Below, piece by piece: positions 25,061 through 35,860 of a stretch of DNA of 64,000 nucleotides; position 1 is the stretch's first letter; the number at the start of each line of letters is the position of its first letter. The notes beneath the pieces were generated by a model. That model was given only the letters and a program-made list of their open reading frames with translations, was not told the origin of the DNA and ran no database searches. The stretch comes from Nageia nagi (lineage: Eukaryota; Pinophyta), in contig JBITNC010000001.1 of NCBI GenBank assembly GCA_050084985.1, forward strand, positions 177,692,001 through 177,756,000, given 5' to 3'. A program made the translations under genes and the position numbers.

Positions 25061-26380
25061 AGAGATGAAAATCCATATTCACATTGCAATAGTACACATA
25101 CATCAAAAGTAGTGGTTTTACCATCCATTCATTATTCTACAATAACCATATTACTAGAAAAACCATCAATTGCTAAAGTAGGTAAAAATAATCCTTCTTC
25201 AAACTTTTCAAAAGATGAGCGTGTTACTAATCAAGAATCATCCAACACTCAAAATATCAGCAATGATTCCCCATAAAAAATAGAACCAATTCCTCAAGAA
25301 ATACATATATGGGAAGAAAGAGCATGAAAGTTAGATGAGTTAAGTAAAGCTCCTTCATCAAAAATATCTTCTCCCATGGATACATTAGTAAAAAGTGATG
25401 ATTTTCCAATAAAATATAAGTCATAAAAAATTTATCCTATAACCATAAAACTTATAGATTATGGTATAGGGGAATTTGTAATTGATTATGTTATTTTTTA
25501 ATATTCCTTCTGCTCAAGAAATAGGAAAACCAAAAGAGTATCCTAGTGTAGTGGGGCAATTGGTGCTATTAGGGAAAGTCCCTAATCAAACACTCTTTAT
25601 TTTTAAAGGTATTATATAACCACCTATCCTTCCTCTACCCAAACCTCATAAGGGTGTTTTTTATAACTCATTAGAGTATTTATCACCTTATATGAGGTTG
25701 TTTGTCCAAATATATTTTGACATATGTTAATAGAAAGGACAAGGTTTAGAGCAATATGAAAAAGGACCTAGATATACAATTGATATTTATTACCAATTAC
25801 CTACTTATAAAATAGGATTGAGATACAAAAGTAAGAACCAAGAAGAATCTGGTTACAAAATAGTTGAACTAGAACTAGAAATATTATAATTTAAAAGGTC
25901 ATCAAAAAAATCTAAAGTGATAACAAGTCAAGATAATGTGGAGCATGAAACATTATCTTTAGAGAGGTTATTTATTGATGATGTATCAAGTAACATGGTA
26001 TAAATTGCATAAATATCTAACAAAGTTTTAGAAAAATATATTTTGATTGGTTTGGAAGTAATGAGTTTGAATTGTTAATTCCAGTAAGTTCAAGTAGTTC
26101 TTAATCATACTTCTTAGTATATGAAGATACTACAAATTTAATATTAATTTTTGAACAACCCATAATACGAGACTTCAAATATATAGATACTATATTGCAA
26201 ATCTCATACTTCACCATAAACACAACCTTAGAAGACCAACATTTAGGCAAAGATGATGATATAAAATAAATGATAAAAATTGGATTCCAATACCAAATTA
26301 GTTAGAAGAAGGATCTCATAGGTTAATTGAAGAAACTATTGAGGTTGATTTTAGTGATGATCCTAATAATCCTAAGATTA
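25061..26380 (+). pseudogene. Element B protease-RT linker region
   Basis: A long, partly open, charged region between protease and RT, as is common in Tat elements. A readable piece from about 25,510 to 25,890 contains LPLPKPHKGVFYNSLEYLSP and a Gly/Tyr-rich KIGLRYKSK. I recognise no catalytic domain. The remainder is broken by stops and at least two frameshifts. Confidence 0.5.
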
Positions 26381-26399
26381 TTCAACTATGAAATTCACT

Positions 26400-26986
26400 A
26401 ACTAAAAATGAGAGATGAGAATTCATGTCAATACTTAAAGAAAAGGAGAAAATATTTGTGTGGTCATACGCTAATATGCATGGACTTAATCCTAATTTGG
26501 TAGTATCAAACTTGGGTATAAAAGAAGATGCTAAACCTATCAAATAGAAATTATGTAAAATGCATCCAACAATAGCATTAATGGTGAAAGAAGAGTTACA
26601 AAAAATTTTAAAAGCCAAGTTCATTCATCCCATTGATTGTTTTGACTAGATTTCTAACATGGTACCAGTCAAAAAATATAATGGAAATATCCACATATGC
26701 ATAAACTTTAGAGATTTAAATAAAGCTTGCCTTAAGGATAACTTTCCACTACCAAACATAGATAGTTTGGTTAATTATATTGTTGTACATGAAATTTTAT
26801 CTCTTATGGATGGATTTTTGGGGTATAACCAAATAAAAGTAGCATTAGAAGATCAACATAAAATAGCATTTACAATGCTTTGGGAAACATTTTGTTATAA
26901 GGTAATGTCCTTCAGCTTGAAAAATGTAGGAGTCACCTATAAAATGGCAATGACATACATTTTCCATGATCACATGCACATGATAT
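26400..26986 (+). pseudogene. Element B reverse transcriptase, first part
   Basis: The open part 26,659-26,986 carries RT fingers and palm blocks: MVPVKKYNGNIHICINFRDL, FPLPNIDSLV, LSLMDGFLGYNQIKV and KNVGVTYKMAMTYIFHD. It stops just before the catalytic YVDD box because element C is inserted. The frame of this protein resumes at 35,044. Upstream (26,400-26,650) the RT N-terminus is readable with stops. Confidence 0.88.
26982..26986 (+). repeat. Left target-site duplication of element C (GATAT)
   Basis: GATAT is repeated exactly at 35,044-35,048. The pair brackets the two LTRs of element C and the RT coding text continues across after removal. Confidence 0.92.
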
Positions 26987-27910
26987 TTTTAACACGTAAA
27001 AATGAATTTATGTTTTTAATCAATAAAATTAATGAAAACATGCTTGGTATAAATGTATATCTTGAATGTCTTAATGTGATAATATCAATGTTTGTCTTGA
27101 ATGTGAATTTTCTAATGATTATCTTGAATATTGCATGAATTATCTTGTTTATTAGTGTGGTTATCTTGAATGTTGTGAATTAACCTTGTTTATGTAGATG
27201 CATGCCGACCCATGGGTTGTATTATCTATTATCTATATAAATAAGGGATCTAATAGTAAGTCCATCATCAAGGATACACATGATCTCGCGTATGGTCTTG
27301 ATAATGGCAATCATGTTGTAAGGTGTCTCTTGACACTGCCTATCAAGCTAGATTTTGTGTATCCCCTTCTTGCGAGCATTCTAAAGAACTGAGAGACTTA
27401 TCTGAGTATCATACTATAATTATCTTGAGATTTGAGTGGAGGTGTAGGCTCATTAGAGATGGATCATAGCCTATCAAAGGTCACATGTACTCCTCTGTGG
27501 ATGAATATAGACTATCAACGTTCCTATCTAGTATGACAAACACCACTCGTAGCCTTCTTATGTGACTTTTTAGCTCCATGATTTCAGGTGTGGACAATGT
27601 TGGATCCCAGGACTTCATCAATAGCTTCATTTTGAGCACGCTCCGTGAGGTGGGTACATAACTTCTATCTTGATAAATGGTGTCATCTTATGCTTGACTA
27701 CATATACATATGTCTTAATATATTGTATAGTCTAAGTTTTGCAAATAATTTTGAGTTTATCATTTGTTAAAATACTGGTTCTATTTCTGCAGTTGATTGT
27801 CTCTTTCATTATTTTGTATAAATTGCTATCTATAGCTTGAATACAAATATATTGGTTTTGTAGATATTTACCCGCTTATTTATTTACATGCTCAATTTTA
27901 TTTGTAAACA
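26987..27910 (+). repeat. 5' LTR of element C
   Basis: Nearly identical to 34,119-35,043. The start TG has become TT; the end is TTTGTAAACA. A TATA-like CTATATAAATAAGG lies at about 27,232-27,245. By hand alignment there are about 50 substitutions between the LTRs, mostly C/T or G/A, plus one single-base indel. The short open frames inside (27,198-27,392 and 34,330-34,524) are the same LTR text and not genes. Confidence 0.95.
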
Positions 27911-27912
27911 TT

Positions 27913-27930
27913 TGGTGAACCCGACGTGAA
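27913..27930 (+). promoter_or_regulatory. Primer-binding site of element C
   Basis: TGGTGAACCCGACGTGAA begins two bases after the LTR end, and its first three bases fit the tRNA CCA end. I cannot name the tRNA with confidence. The gag ATG follows at 27,933, so the leader is almost absent. Confidence 0.7.
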
Positions 27931-27932
27931 AC

Positions 27933-30000
27933 ATGCTTGCTAATTCAAAAATGGACAAAGATATAGATGAATTTTCAGATTATTCTTCATTAGTTCAATC
28001 ATCACCTAAGAGGAAAAGAAAAACATGGAAAGGAATAGAGCCAACTAGGAAAAGTACTAGACTAAACAAAGAGAGTGCTCCTTGGATTATCAAAGATAAA
28101 CTTTCGGATGAGGAATCCTATCATGATGATTTTGAAGATAACGATAGTTTTGATGGTGAAACCCTAGAAAATAGCAGCCAAATGTTCAAAAAGGATTTAT
28201 CAATAACCATGTACTGACCCAATAGATTCAATAGCTAGAACCTTATCGAAGAAAAACTTAGGTTAGTGCAACAATTTATGAAAGATTTTGGGATGTTCTA
28301 CAAATTTGCTACAGACACTAGCATAGCATACTCTTTCCACTACCTATGGAAATTCAAAACTACAAACAATCTCACATCAATCATTAGAGCATCTTTCATC
28401 AGACCAACTTTGACTATTATAGAAGATCATGAGAAATTTATGTGCCATGCTTTAATCAACGAATTTCCACTCCTAAGGATACCAAATCAAATCTTTGCGG
28501 ATCTATGTCATCTCTAACCCTTGTTGAATATTTTAGAAATCATGAGACAATAATATAGGAAGAAGTAAACAATGAGTATTCAGATGAAGAGGAAGTGGTA
28601 CATTTTGATGAAGAGTCAGATGATGAGTCAGAGACAGAGCTTGAAATGGACCCTATAGCATAGAGACTGGTTGATGCTTACCCCTATTGGTCAGATTGAG
28701 AAAAAGAGATTAAAGAAGTAGAAGTAAGAAGGGTTATCAACATGGGATCTTATCAAAAATTGCAATCATGCATAAAAGAGATCATCATAAGAGAATTAGA
28801 GATGTAGCTAGTACAGGAATGGAGGGAATAGAATTTAAGATTCACCCCAGGACCATCAGACCATGAGAAAGAAGAAGAGACAGAAGGGTGTAAAACTCTA
28901 GAAGAGAAGTCAGATCAGGATAGCATAGGTAAATAGAGGCAAAGAGAGATAGCAGAATAAAGAATGGCATAGCTTCAAGCAATGATCGAGTAGCTCAAAA
29001 AGTTAACGTTGTTACATAATGAAAAAGAAAATAAATATTTAGTAGAAAATCATCCTCTTTGCACAAGAATCAGAAGAAGAACATGGGAAGGTGAAGACAT
29101 TGAATTTAGCAAGTATGACGGTATAAGTGATCCAAGGATGCACATCATAATTTTTGAGGAGGCAGCTTGTAGTCACCTTCATGATGCGGATATGTTGGCT
29201 AGGTTATTTTAGCTCAGTCTAGGAGAAGAAGCTTTAGAATGGTTTTATGACCTAAAGGACCAAAGTATCACCAGCTATGGATAGTTAAAATAGGAGTTCT
29301 TGGATCAGTATCAGCACAGTATAAAGAAAAAACCTACCATCATGGATTTGGCTAGAATGAGACAAGGGAAGAACCAATCATTTGAAGAGTTTGTGGTAGC
29401 TTGGAAGAAAGTGGTGACATACATAGAGTTAAGTGAAAAGGAGTTGAAGTAGATGTTGATAAAGTCACTAAGGGATGAGGTGATACTCAAATTTTTCAAT
29501 TATCTAGAACAACCCCTTGTAGAAATGATCCTATCCATGATCCAAAAAGAGAGACACTTGATGAAAATCAGTTTATGGGGCATAAGAAAGATGAAAAACC
29601 AATACCAACCAAAGTGATAGCTACAATTGTAGCAACCAAAGAGTTGCAAGGACCCACCAAACAAAGGACCCCTAGAGCATATACCAAAGTTACCGAAGAT
29701 CATGATGAGTTGTTACAATCATTGGTGCAAAGAGGTTTGATCTAGTTACCACTGGTGAATCAAAGAAACATGAAAACTATAGGAGGATTTTGCAGATATC
29801 ACAAGGGTCATGGCCATAAAACATGTGAATGTTAAAAATTTAGAGATATTATTCAGGATTTAGTAGATAAGAAGGCTATCTCATTCAACAAACTAGAAGA
29901 AAAAAGAAAGGCTCCAGTGCACACAGATAATGAAAAATTGGGGATATATAAGAACCCAATGCCACAGCATGGTACCAAAATACTATTTGCCTAGGGACAC
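27933..30000 (+). pseudogene. Element C gag
   Basis: ATG at 27,933. The N-terminal part is basic then acidic (KRKRKTWKG, then Asp/Glu-rich to 28,217). A domain with FMKDFGMFYKF follows (28,266-28,517), then an acidic stretch and an RRRTWEGEDIEFSKYDG block (about 29,070-29,120). The Gag capsid core is at 29,130-29,560, with EEALEWFYDLK and a QSFEEFVVAWKK block. A His/Cys finger, FCRYHKGHGHKTCEC, lies near 29,790-29,834. The frame is interrupted by about a dozen stops, most of them TAG, and by frameshifts near 28,240 and 29,560. No protease follows. Confidence 0.85.
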
Positions 30001-30501
30001 ACAACAAAGGGAATCAAGATCTTAGAAAGATAGTTAGAGGGACAACAGAATGAGGCTAGCACCAATGGGAGCTCTAGGCTCTCTGGGGGTATCATTTGGT
30101 AGATTGATATGACTAAGCTAACATAAAAAAAAGAGAGAGAGAAGCTAACAGTCAGTCCAGGTCACTAACGGACATCATGGTGAAGAGATTGGGGGGCTTC
30201 ATGATGTCACAACAGGAGCATCGATGTTATATTTCATGCTAATAGGACCACCGATGGTCCTCTTTCAGTGGAAAACATAAGAAAGTCAAAGGTTCCAATT
30301 CCCCCGCAATGTGAGAAGTTAGAATTGTAGGTTGTGTCATTGGCGTTCATTTTCAGGAATCATGGAACATCAGTTTCATCCATCATAAGCACACATACAA
30401 GAGCAATCAGGTAAAAAAATTTGTATTTTATATATATATCATCAAAATGTTTCTATTTACAGGAAGTCTTAATACAACTGGATGAGATCACATAGAATGA
30501 C
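30001..30501 (+). other. Convergent spacer between gag and antisense PMD gene of element C
   Basis: No supported frame. The sense gag ends on the left and the antisense gene ends on the right, so both transcripts would finish here. I see no canonical AATAAA for the antisense gene. A short T/A run occurs at 30,415-30,445. Confidence 0.5.
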
Positions 30502-30806
30502 CTAAAATCTTCTACTAGAGCCCCCTCCCCCTACACTAGAGCTAGTAGCCTTGCTAGATGAGCCACCCTTGCACTGTGCCTTGTACTTCTTTGCACGTGC
30601 CTTATCCTCACTAATCTATCTCTCAACCTGGTGAAGCTACTCATAGAGGGCTTTGATCTCTTTGTTGGCTACCTATAGGTCCTGATAGATGCTAGTATAA
30701 TCCCCTCCTCTGAACCATAGATGACCCTATAGCTCTCTAATCTCTGCATCCTTCTGACTGATTTGACCACATAGCCTAGCCATCTTGACCTCAGGGTCTT
30801 GGTCAT

Positions 30807-30894
30807 CTATGATATAGCATACACATATCATGTTAGTCTTTTACATATCATGAAAGTAGAAAGTCAAAAGAAAGCAAAAGAGAAAATAAGCTAC
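30807..30894 (-). other. Intron 2 of the element C PMD gene (88 bp)
   Basis: The donor GGTAGCTT follows an Asp run. The acceptor ATATCATAG precedes exon 3, with a GACTAAC branch-like element upstream. Joining across it keeps one frame (an Asp codon is split after its first base), and the downstream frame then stays readable to the TAG at 30,504-30,502. Confidence 0.78.
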
Positions 30895-32306
30895 CATCAT
30901 CATCTTCCTCCTCTGCATCTGTATCCACCTCATCCTCAAGTTCATACTCATCTTGGTCTGGATTGGTCTCCTCATTATCATCATGACCTACATCTAGAGA
31001 TGCATCGTAGGCATATGTCAGGCTACTCTCTCCTCCCCACCCTACCGTCATGTAGGGAGCATCCCATCCGATCTATATATCCCCTATGTCCTCATCCTCT
31101 CCTACATCATCACCTGAGTCGACATCATGAATACCTATGAAGTGAGGATAATGTTCCCTCCACTAGTTTAGGTAGTCCTCCGTATGGTTAGGTTCATCTA
31201 TGTCATCATCAGCCCCATAGTTAGAGTCCTCACTAGGGGACTCCCAATCTAAGTCCCAATCAGGTACTGGCTCATAGTCCTCTAGGAGGTGCCTACTACG
31301 GTAGTAGTGCACCACTATCCTATAGTCACCTGGTATACCCTACTGGAGGCTAAACTAACAAAGTACCCACTTTGGCCTGTATGGCTCCACCAGTGCCCTA
31401 CATGCCTGTATGTATGTATGGTGTCTCACCCATGCCATCTCCTATATGTCCTCCTCCCACTCTGGTACACCCCCTGATAGGGATGCTAGTATATCTGTGC
31501 CCCTCACAGTAGGTCAAATTGCACCTACCATCTCTTTAGGTCTATGTTAGGAAGCCTGGTCCCTCTATTATCACCCACTGTTGCTAGGTGGGTACATCAT
31601 CTAGCTGGTCTAGGGGTAATGTCATCGATCTAGAAATGATAATGTGGTCGTATGCCCACACTTGTAGTATCATAGAATGTGCAACCTATCTCCCCCCTCT
31701 CTCCACCTCTGTGAAGCTATGGAGGTCATGATAGAGTTGTGCCAGTATCGTGGGGCACCATGCATACTGCTATCTATGTGTCACCATGTCCTGTATGATA
31801 GGAACCATGCCCACGGGGAAGGTCTCACTACTCTTATCTGGGTAGACGATGGCATCCAGAAGGCAAGCAATGAGGAGCCTCATCTGTAGGTCACCCCATG
31901 CTGGAGGATACTTTGGCACATGTCTCATTAGGGACACACCCCTCTTCCTATGATTTACTTCATCTGACCCCATCAACCATGTAGCCCATACCTCTGCCTA
32001 TTCTAGGTTGGGAATAAGAACCATGTTCACTAGCCTCCCTCTGATAGGAAGTCTGGTGATCATGTAGACATCCTCTAGCATCATCGTGATCTCACCAGTT
32101 AGAAGGTGAAAGGTGTTGGAGTTTGGATCCCACCTTTCCATCAAGGCTATCAGCATATTGCGATCATGAAACACATAATCAGCAAATGCTAGGTAGCTAA
32201 AAGAAATGTCCTCCAGAATACTTCAAGCCTCGTCAGTTTGTGGCCACTATTGGGTAGTGGTAAAAGCAGCACTCTTACCAGATGGTCACATGAGATACAA
32301 ATGATT

Positions 32307-32712
32307 CTACAAGAAAAGAGTGATAGAGAGCAAGTTAGTATCAAATATGAAGCAAAAATAGCAAAATAGTATAGGTAAAGAAGATCACCCACAGTCTAAA
32401 CTAGGGTAGAAAGGACTGGCCATGGTCTAAACTAGGGTAGAAAGGATCAGCCATAATCTAAACTAAAAGGACCACCAGCAATCCTATTTCCATACATGGG
32501 GGTCAACAAATTCAAGGTACAGGTTCATACAGATGAATGTGGTATAGCCATAAGACCAAAATTTTGAAAAATGAAATAAAAAAGTAAAAATGATGGGCTG
32601 AGGTATTCAACAGGTAAACCCTAGGGGCAACTTGGAAAATCAGTATGCAGGGCAACTAAAATCTAAAGGCAAGTAAAAACATAGCAAGAAAAAGGTAAGA
32701 AATGTAATATAC
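32307..32712 (-). other. Intron 1 of the element C PMD gene (406 bp)
   Basis: The donor is CAG|GTATAT. The 3' end shows a textbook order on the minus strand: TACTAAC branch point, a pyrimidine-rich tract, then TTCTTGTAG. It lies between codons (phase 0). The PMD gene of element B has its first intron at the matching early position and in the same phase. Confidence 0.88.
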
Positions 32713-32928
32713 CTGATGATCGATAGGAGAATTGGCCACCAAGGTAGCTCTATGTCCATCCCAGTATGTGATTGGTAGGGCCATAGTGCATAGTACAACA
32801 ACATAGGAAATATCACCTAGTGACAGTGATAAATCACCAACTAGAACTCTCCAACTTAGTCTCCCAAGCTCTAAGATATTTTCAGCTCTAAAAATGATAG
32901 TGTGACCAAATGAGGAAGGGTGGGGTCC

Positions 32929-32936
32929 CTTTTATA
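32929..32936 (-). promoter_or_regulatory. TATA box of the antisense PMD gene
   Basis: The minus strand reads TTTCTATAAAAGGGACC here, a strong plant TATA box, about 150 bases upstream of the ATG at 32,784. A start site near 32,905-32,900 would give a 5' UTR of about 120 bases. It lies within the element's own 3' non-coding region, pointing away from the 3' LTR. Confidence 0.7.
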
Positions 32937-33262
32937 GAAATTTTAGGGCACACACTTCAAGATAGTTTCGATTTGGGCATTTAGTGTGCATGGGTAGGTA
33001 ACCAAGTATTAATCTGGAATCCAGGGGTGATTCACTATGGCCTGATCTTCATAGTTTTTGATAAATCCTCAAGAAAAGGGCCACCTACGGTCTTAGTTGA
33101 AGATCACCTGCATTCTAAATCTACCAGAAAGGACTACCTACGTTCCTTTTTTCAGTCAATCAGCTCATCCAAGTATCACAGGTACATCATAGGTGCTTGA
33201 TCAATGTTATATCCAAGATAATATTGCTTTGAATTTTATGTTTATAAGTCTATATTATCAGC
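32937..33262 (+). other. Upstream region of the antisense PMD gene
   Basis: No frame. This stretch would hold the upstream promoter of the minus-strand gene. I see no clear further motif. GC is moderate, and the phrase CCACCTACGGTC and relatives recur here and at 32,395-32,475 (ACTAGGGTAGAAAGGA...CAGCCAT repeated), suggesting decayed short repeats. Confidence 0.45.
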
Positions 33263-33560
33263 TTATCATGCCTCTTGGCATGGAGTTTAATCTCCCATTT
33301 ATCAATTTATCATGCCTCTTGGCATGGAGTTTCAGCTCCCATTTATCAGTTTATCATGCCTCTTAGCACGGAGTTTTAGCTCCCATTTATCAGCTTATCA
33401 TGCCTCTTGGCACGGAGTTTTAGCTCCCATTTATCAGCTTATCATGCCTCTTGGCATGGAGTTTTAGCTCCCATTTATCAGCTTATCATGCCTCTTGGTA
33501 TGGAGTTTCAGCTCCCATTTATCAGTTTATCATGCCTCTTGGTGCAAAGTTTCAGATCCC
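33263..33560 (+). repeat. 44-bp tandem repeat, about seven copies
   Basis: The unit reads CTTATCATGCCTCTTGGCAT then GGAGTTTTAGCTCCCATTTA then TCAG (44 bases). About 6.8 copies are consecutive with a few base changes (GGCATGG, GGCACGG, GGTATGG variants), and a more diverged copy lies at about 33,600-33,640. Each unit contains a small inverted motif (GGAGTTTTAGCTCC). The open frames here are produced by the repeat and are not genes. Confidence 0.95.
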
Positions 33561-34105
33561 ATATATCTTGCAGAGTTCGGTTCTTATGCAACTGCAGCAT
33601 TACCTCTTGGTGCGAAGTCTCAACTTCCATTGTAGTTGTGTGGAACTTAGCTCTCCCTTGTGCATGGTCATGTGTGGTCATATGTGTTGTCATGGTCATC
33701 ATGTCTTGTCTTGTGATGTGGTCTTGTCGAGTTGTCGTCAGGTCATCATGTGTGGTTAAGTCATCTGTCAAGTCGTCATCTTGTGTATGTGTGTCATCAG
33801 GTTTTGTTGTCATGAGTCATCAGTGTTGCAACAAGGTTATCAGACTATCAGATATATCATATTATCACCTTTTATGGCATTCATATATCAGAAAAAAAAA
33901 AACAAACGCAAGGGGCAAGCATGCCCAAGGTAATATCAAAGGAAGTTTTCTCAACCCATCTCTAGTATTAGCAATGTTTGTTACAATTTTATTTTATGAT
34001 TAACGTTTATCAATGCTTGTAGAACCTTGCATTGTTATGATATTTTGTTTTTACTTTGAATGCAAAATCTCTGATCACCTCATGTTTTCTATCGATTTCA
34101 CATTC

Positions 34106-34118
34106 AAAGTGGGGCATC
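34106..34118 (+). promoter_or_regulatory. Polypurine tract of element C
   Basis: AAAGTGGGGCATC directly precedes the LTR start TGTTAACACG. This pattern is typical of Tat-type elements. Confidence 0.85.
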
Positions 34119-35043
34119 TGTTAACACGTAAAAATGAATTTATGTTTTTAATCAATAAAATTAATGAAAACATGCTTGGTCTAAATGTATATCTTGAATG
34201 TCTTAATTTGATAATATCAATGTTTGTCTTGAATGTGAATTTTATAATGATTATCTTGAATATTGCATGAATTATCTTGTTTATTGGTGTGGTTATCTTG
34301 AATGTTGTGAATTAACCTTGTTTATGTAGATGCATTCCGACCCATGGATTGTATTATCTATTATCTATATAAATAAGGGATCTAATAGTAAGTCCATCAT
34401 CAAGGATACACATGATCCCGTGTATGGTCTTGATAATGGCAATCATGTTGTAAGGTGTCTCTTGACACTACCTATCAAGCTAGATTTTGTGTATCCCCTT
34501 CTTGCGAGCATTCTGAAGAATTGAGAGACTTATCTGAGTATCATACTACAATTATCTTGAGATTTGAGTGGAGGTGTAGGCTCGTTGGAGACAGATCATA
34601 GCCTATCGAAGGCTATCGATGCTCCTTTATGGATGAATACAGATCATCGATGTTCCTATCCAGTATGACAAACACCACCCGTGACCTTCTTATGTGACTT
34701 TTTAGCTCCATGATTTCAGGTGTGGACAACGTTGGATCCCAAGACTTTGTCAATAGCTTCATTTTGAGCATGCTCCGTGAGGTGGGTACATAACTTCTAT
34801 CTTGATAGGTGGTGTCATCTTATGCTTGACTACATATACATATGTCTTAATATATTGTATAGTCTGAGTTTTGCAAATAATTTTGAGTTTATCATTTGTT
34901 AAAATACTGGTTCTATTTCTGCAGTTGATTATCTCTTTCATTATTTTGTATAAATTGCTATCCGTAGCTCGAATATAAATATATTGGGTTTGTAGATATT
35001 TACTTGCTTATTTATTTGCATGCTCAATTTTATTTTGTAAACA
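34119..35043 (+). repeat. 3' LTR of element C
   Basis: It starts TGTTAACACGTAAAAATG and ends TTTTGTAAACA. It pairs with 26,987-27,910. It keeps several CG dinucleotides that are TG or CA in the left copy (TCGAAGG, GCTCG, CCGTGACC), so the two copies lost methyl-cytosines independently. Confidence 0.95.
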
Positions 35044-35860
35044 GATATTATGGTATAATATGTATATGATATTTAGATGAATCTAAAACTCAAGAGGACC
35101 ATCCAAGGGTACTAATCAAAATATTTGATCGATTACCAAAGCATAGTATTAGGCTAAACCCCAAGAAATGCATTTTTGGAGTAACTTTAAGAAAATTATT
35201 AGATTTTATTATCTCCAAGTGAAGAATTTAAGTAGATATTAATAAAATAAAAGTGATAGTGAATATATTTCCCCCTTCAAATATCACATAATTACAAAGT
35301 TTATAGGGTAAGCTTCAAGCTATGAGATGTTTTATTTCTCAGTTATCAGATACGTGCAAACTATTTAATAAAATTTTAAAAAAGGGCATTACATTCCACT
35401 AGGAAAATGAACAATAAGAAGCATTTGATGAAATAAAATGCTATCTTTTATCACCTCCAGTTTTAGTTCCACCTAAGGAAGGGGAACCATTCCTGCTATA
35501 TACATCTACTACAGAAATGGCATCAAGAACTATGCTTGCTCAAAAGAATGAAAATAATAAAGAGTAAACTATATATTACCTTATTCAAACCTTAGTTTGT
35601 TATGAAATCAAATATGTGTACTTGAAAAAATTATGTTTAGCCATGATTTTTGCAACTAATAAATTGAGATATTATATGTTAAATCATACCATATATGTAA
35701 TCATTAAAGCATATCCTTTGAAATACATGATGAACAAAACCTATCAAAATGCAAGAACATCTAAATATATCATGCATTTAATTGAATTTGACTTGTAATT
35801 CATAATTCAAAATCAATCAAAGGTCAATTCATAGCTGATTGTCTTGCGAAAGCACCATTA
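35044..35860 (+). pseudogene. Element B reverse transcriptase end and RNase H
   Basis: It resumes exactly at the target duplication with the catalytic region (DIMV-stop-YVYDI, where YVDDI is expected). The connection domain with MRCFISQLSDTCKLFNKILKKG follows (about 35,315-35,390), then RNase H with PPVLVPPKEGEPFLLY (about 35,455-35,500) and KKLCLAMIFATNKLRYYML (35,622-35,678). There are several TAG/TAA stops and one or two frameshifts. Confidence 0.85.

Larger units (their letters stand above)
30502..32784 (-). pseudogene. Antisense plant mobile domain (PMD) gene of element C, with two introns
   Basis: The ATG is at 32,784. Exon 1 (32,784-32,713, 24 codons, MALPITYWDGHRATLV...) ends CAG before a GT donor. 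Exon 2 (32,306-30,895) carries the PMD: LMERWDPNSNTFHLL, then GEITMMLEDVYMITRLPIRG, then a Trp-rich helical part and an acidic tail. Exon 3 (30,806-30,502) gives a charged coiled-coil-like segment (KDAEIREL, ANKEIKALYE, SEDKARAKKYKAQ) and a Gly/Ser-rich end before TAG. PMD proteins act in plant silencing and development (MAIN, MAIL1) and are often carried by transposons. Stops here are almost all TAG or TGA at expected Gln or Trp sites, and one frameshift lies between about 31,450 and 31,600. GC content is clearly above the surroundings. Confidence 0.88.
26987..35043 (+). mobile_element. Element C: non-autonomous LTR retrotransposon with gag and an antisense PMD gene, no pol
   Basis: 8,057 bp bounded by two LTRs of 924-925 bp and a perfect 5-bp target duplication. 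Inside are a primer-binding position, a gag frame (27,933 to about 30,000), a convergent antisense gene (32,784-30,502), a 44-bp tandem repeat block (33,263-33,560) and a polypurine tract (34,106-34,114). I find no protease, RT, RNase H or integrase, so it must have relied on enzymes from a relative. The polypurine tract and the gag finger type point to a Tat-type partner. It is the youngest and best-preserved element here. Confidence 0.9.

Noticed and set aside
27198-27392. A 64-codon frame repeated at 34,330-34,524 as a possible conserved small protein
   Set aside because: Both copies lie in the LTRs of element C, so their similarity comes from LTR identity and not from selection.
30799-31140. 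A 113-codon His/Pro-rich plus-strand frame
   Set aside because: It mirrors the acidic segment of the antisense PMD exon 2 and its second intron; the minus-strand reading fits a known domain architecture.
33263-33560. CRISPR-like array
   Set aside because: The 44-bp units are contiguous with no unique spacers, and the context is a plant retroelement.
33407-34003. A 198-codon open frame on the plus strand, with sister frames on both strands
   Set aside because: Its first part is the 44-bp tandem repeat read in several frames, and the rest is the GTCATG-rich text before the LTR. No domain; openness is a product of the repeat.
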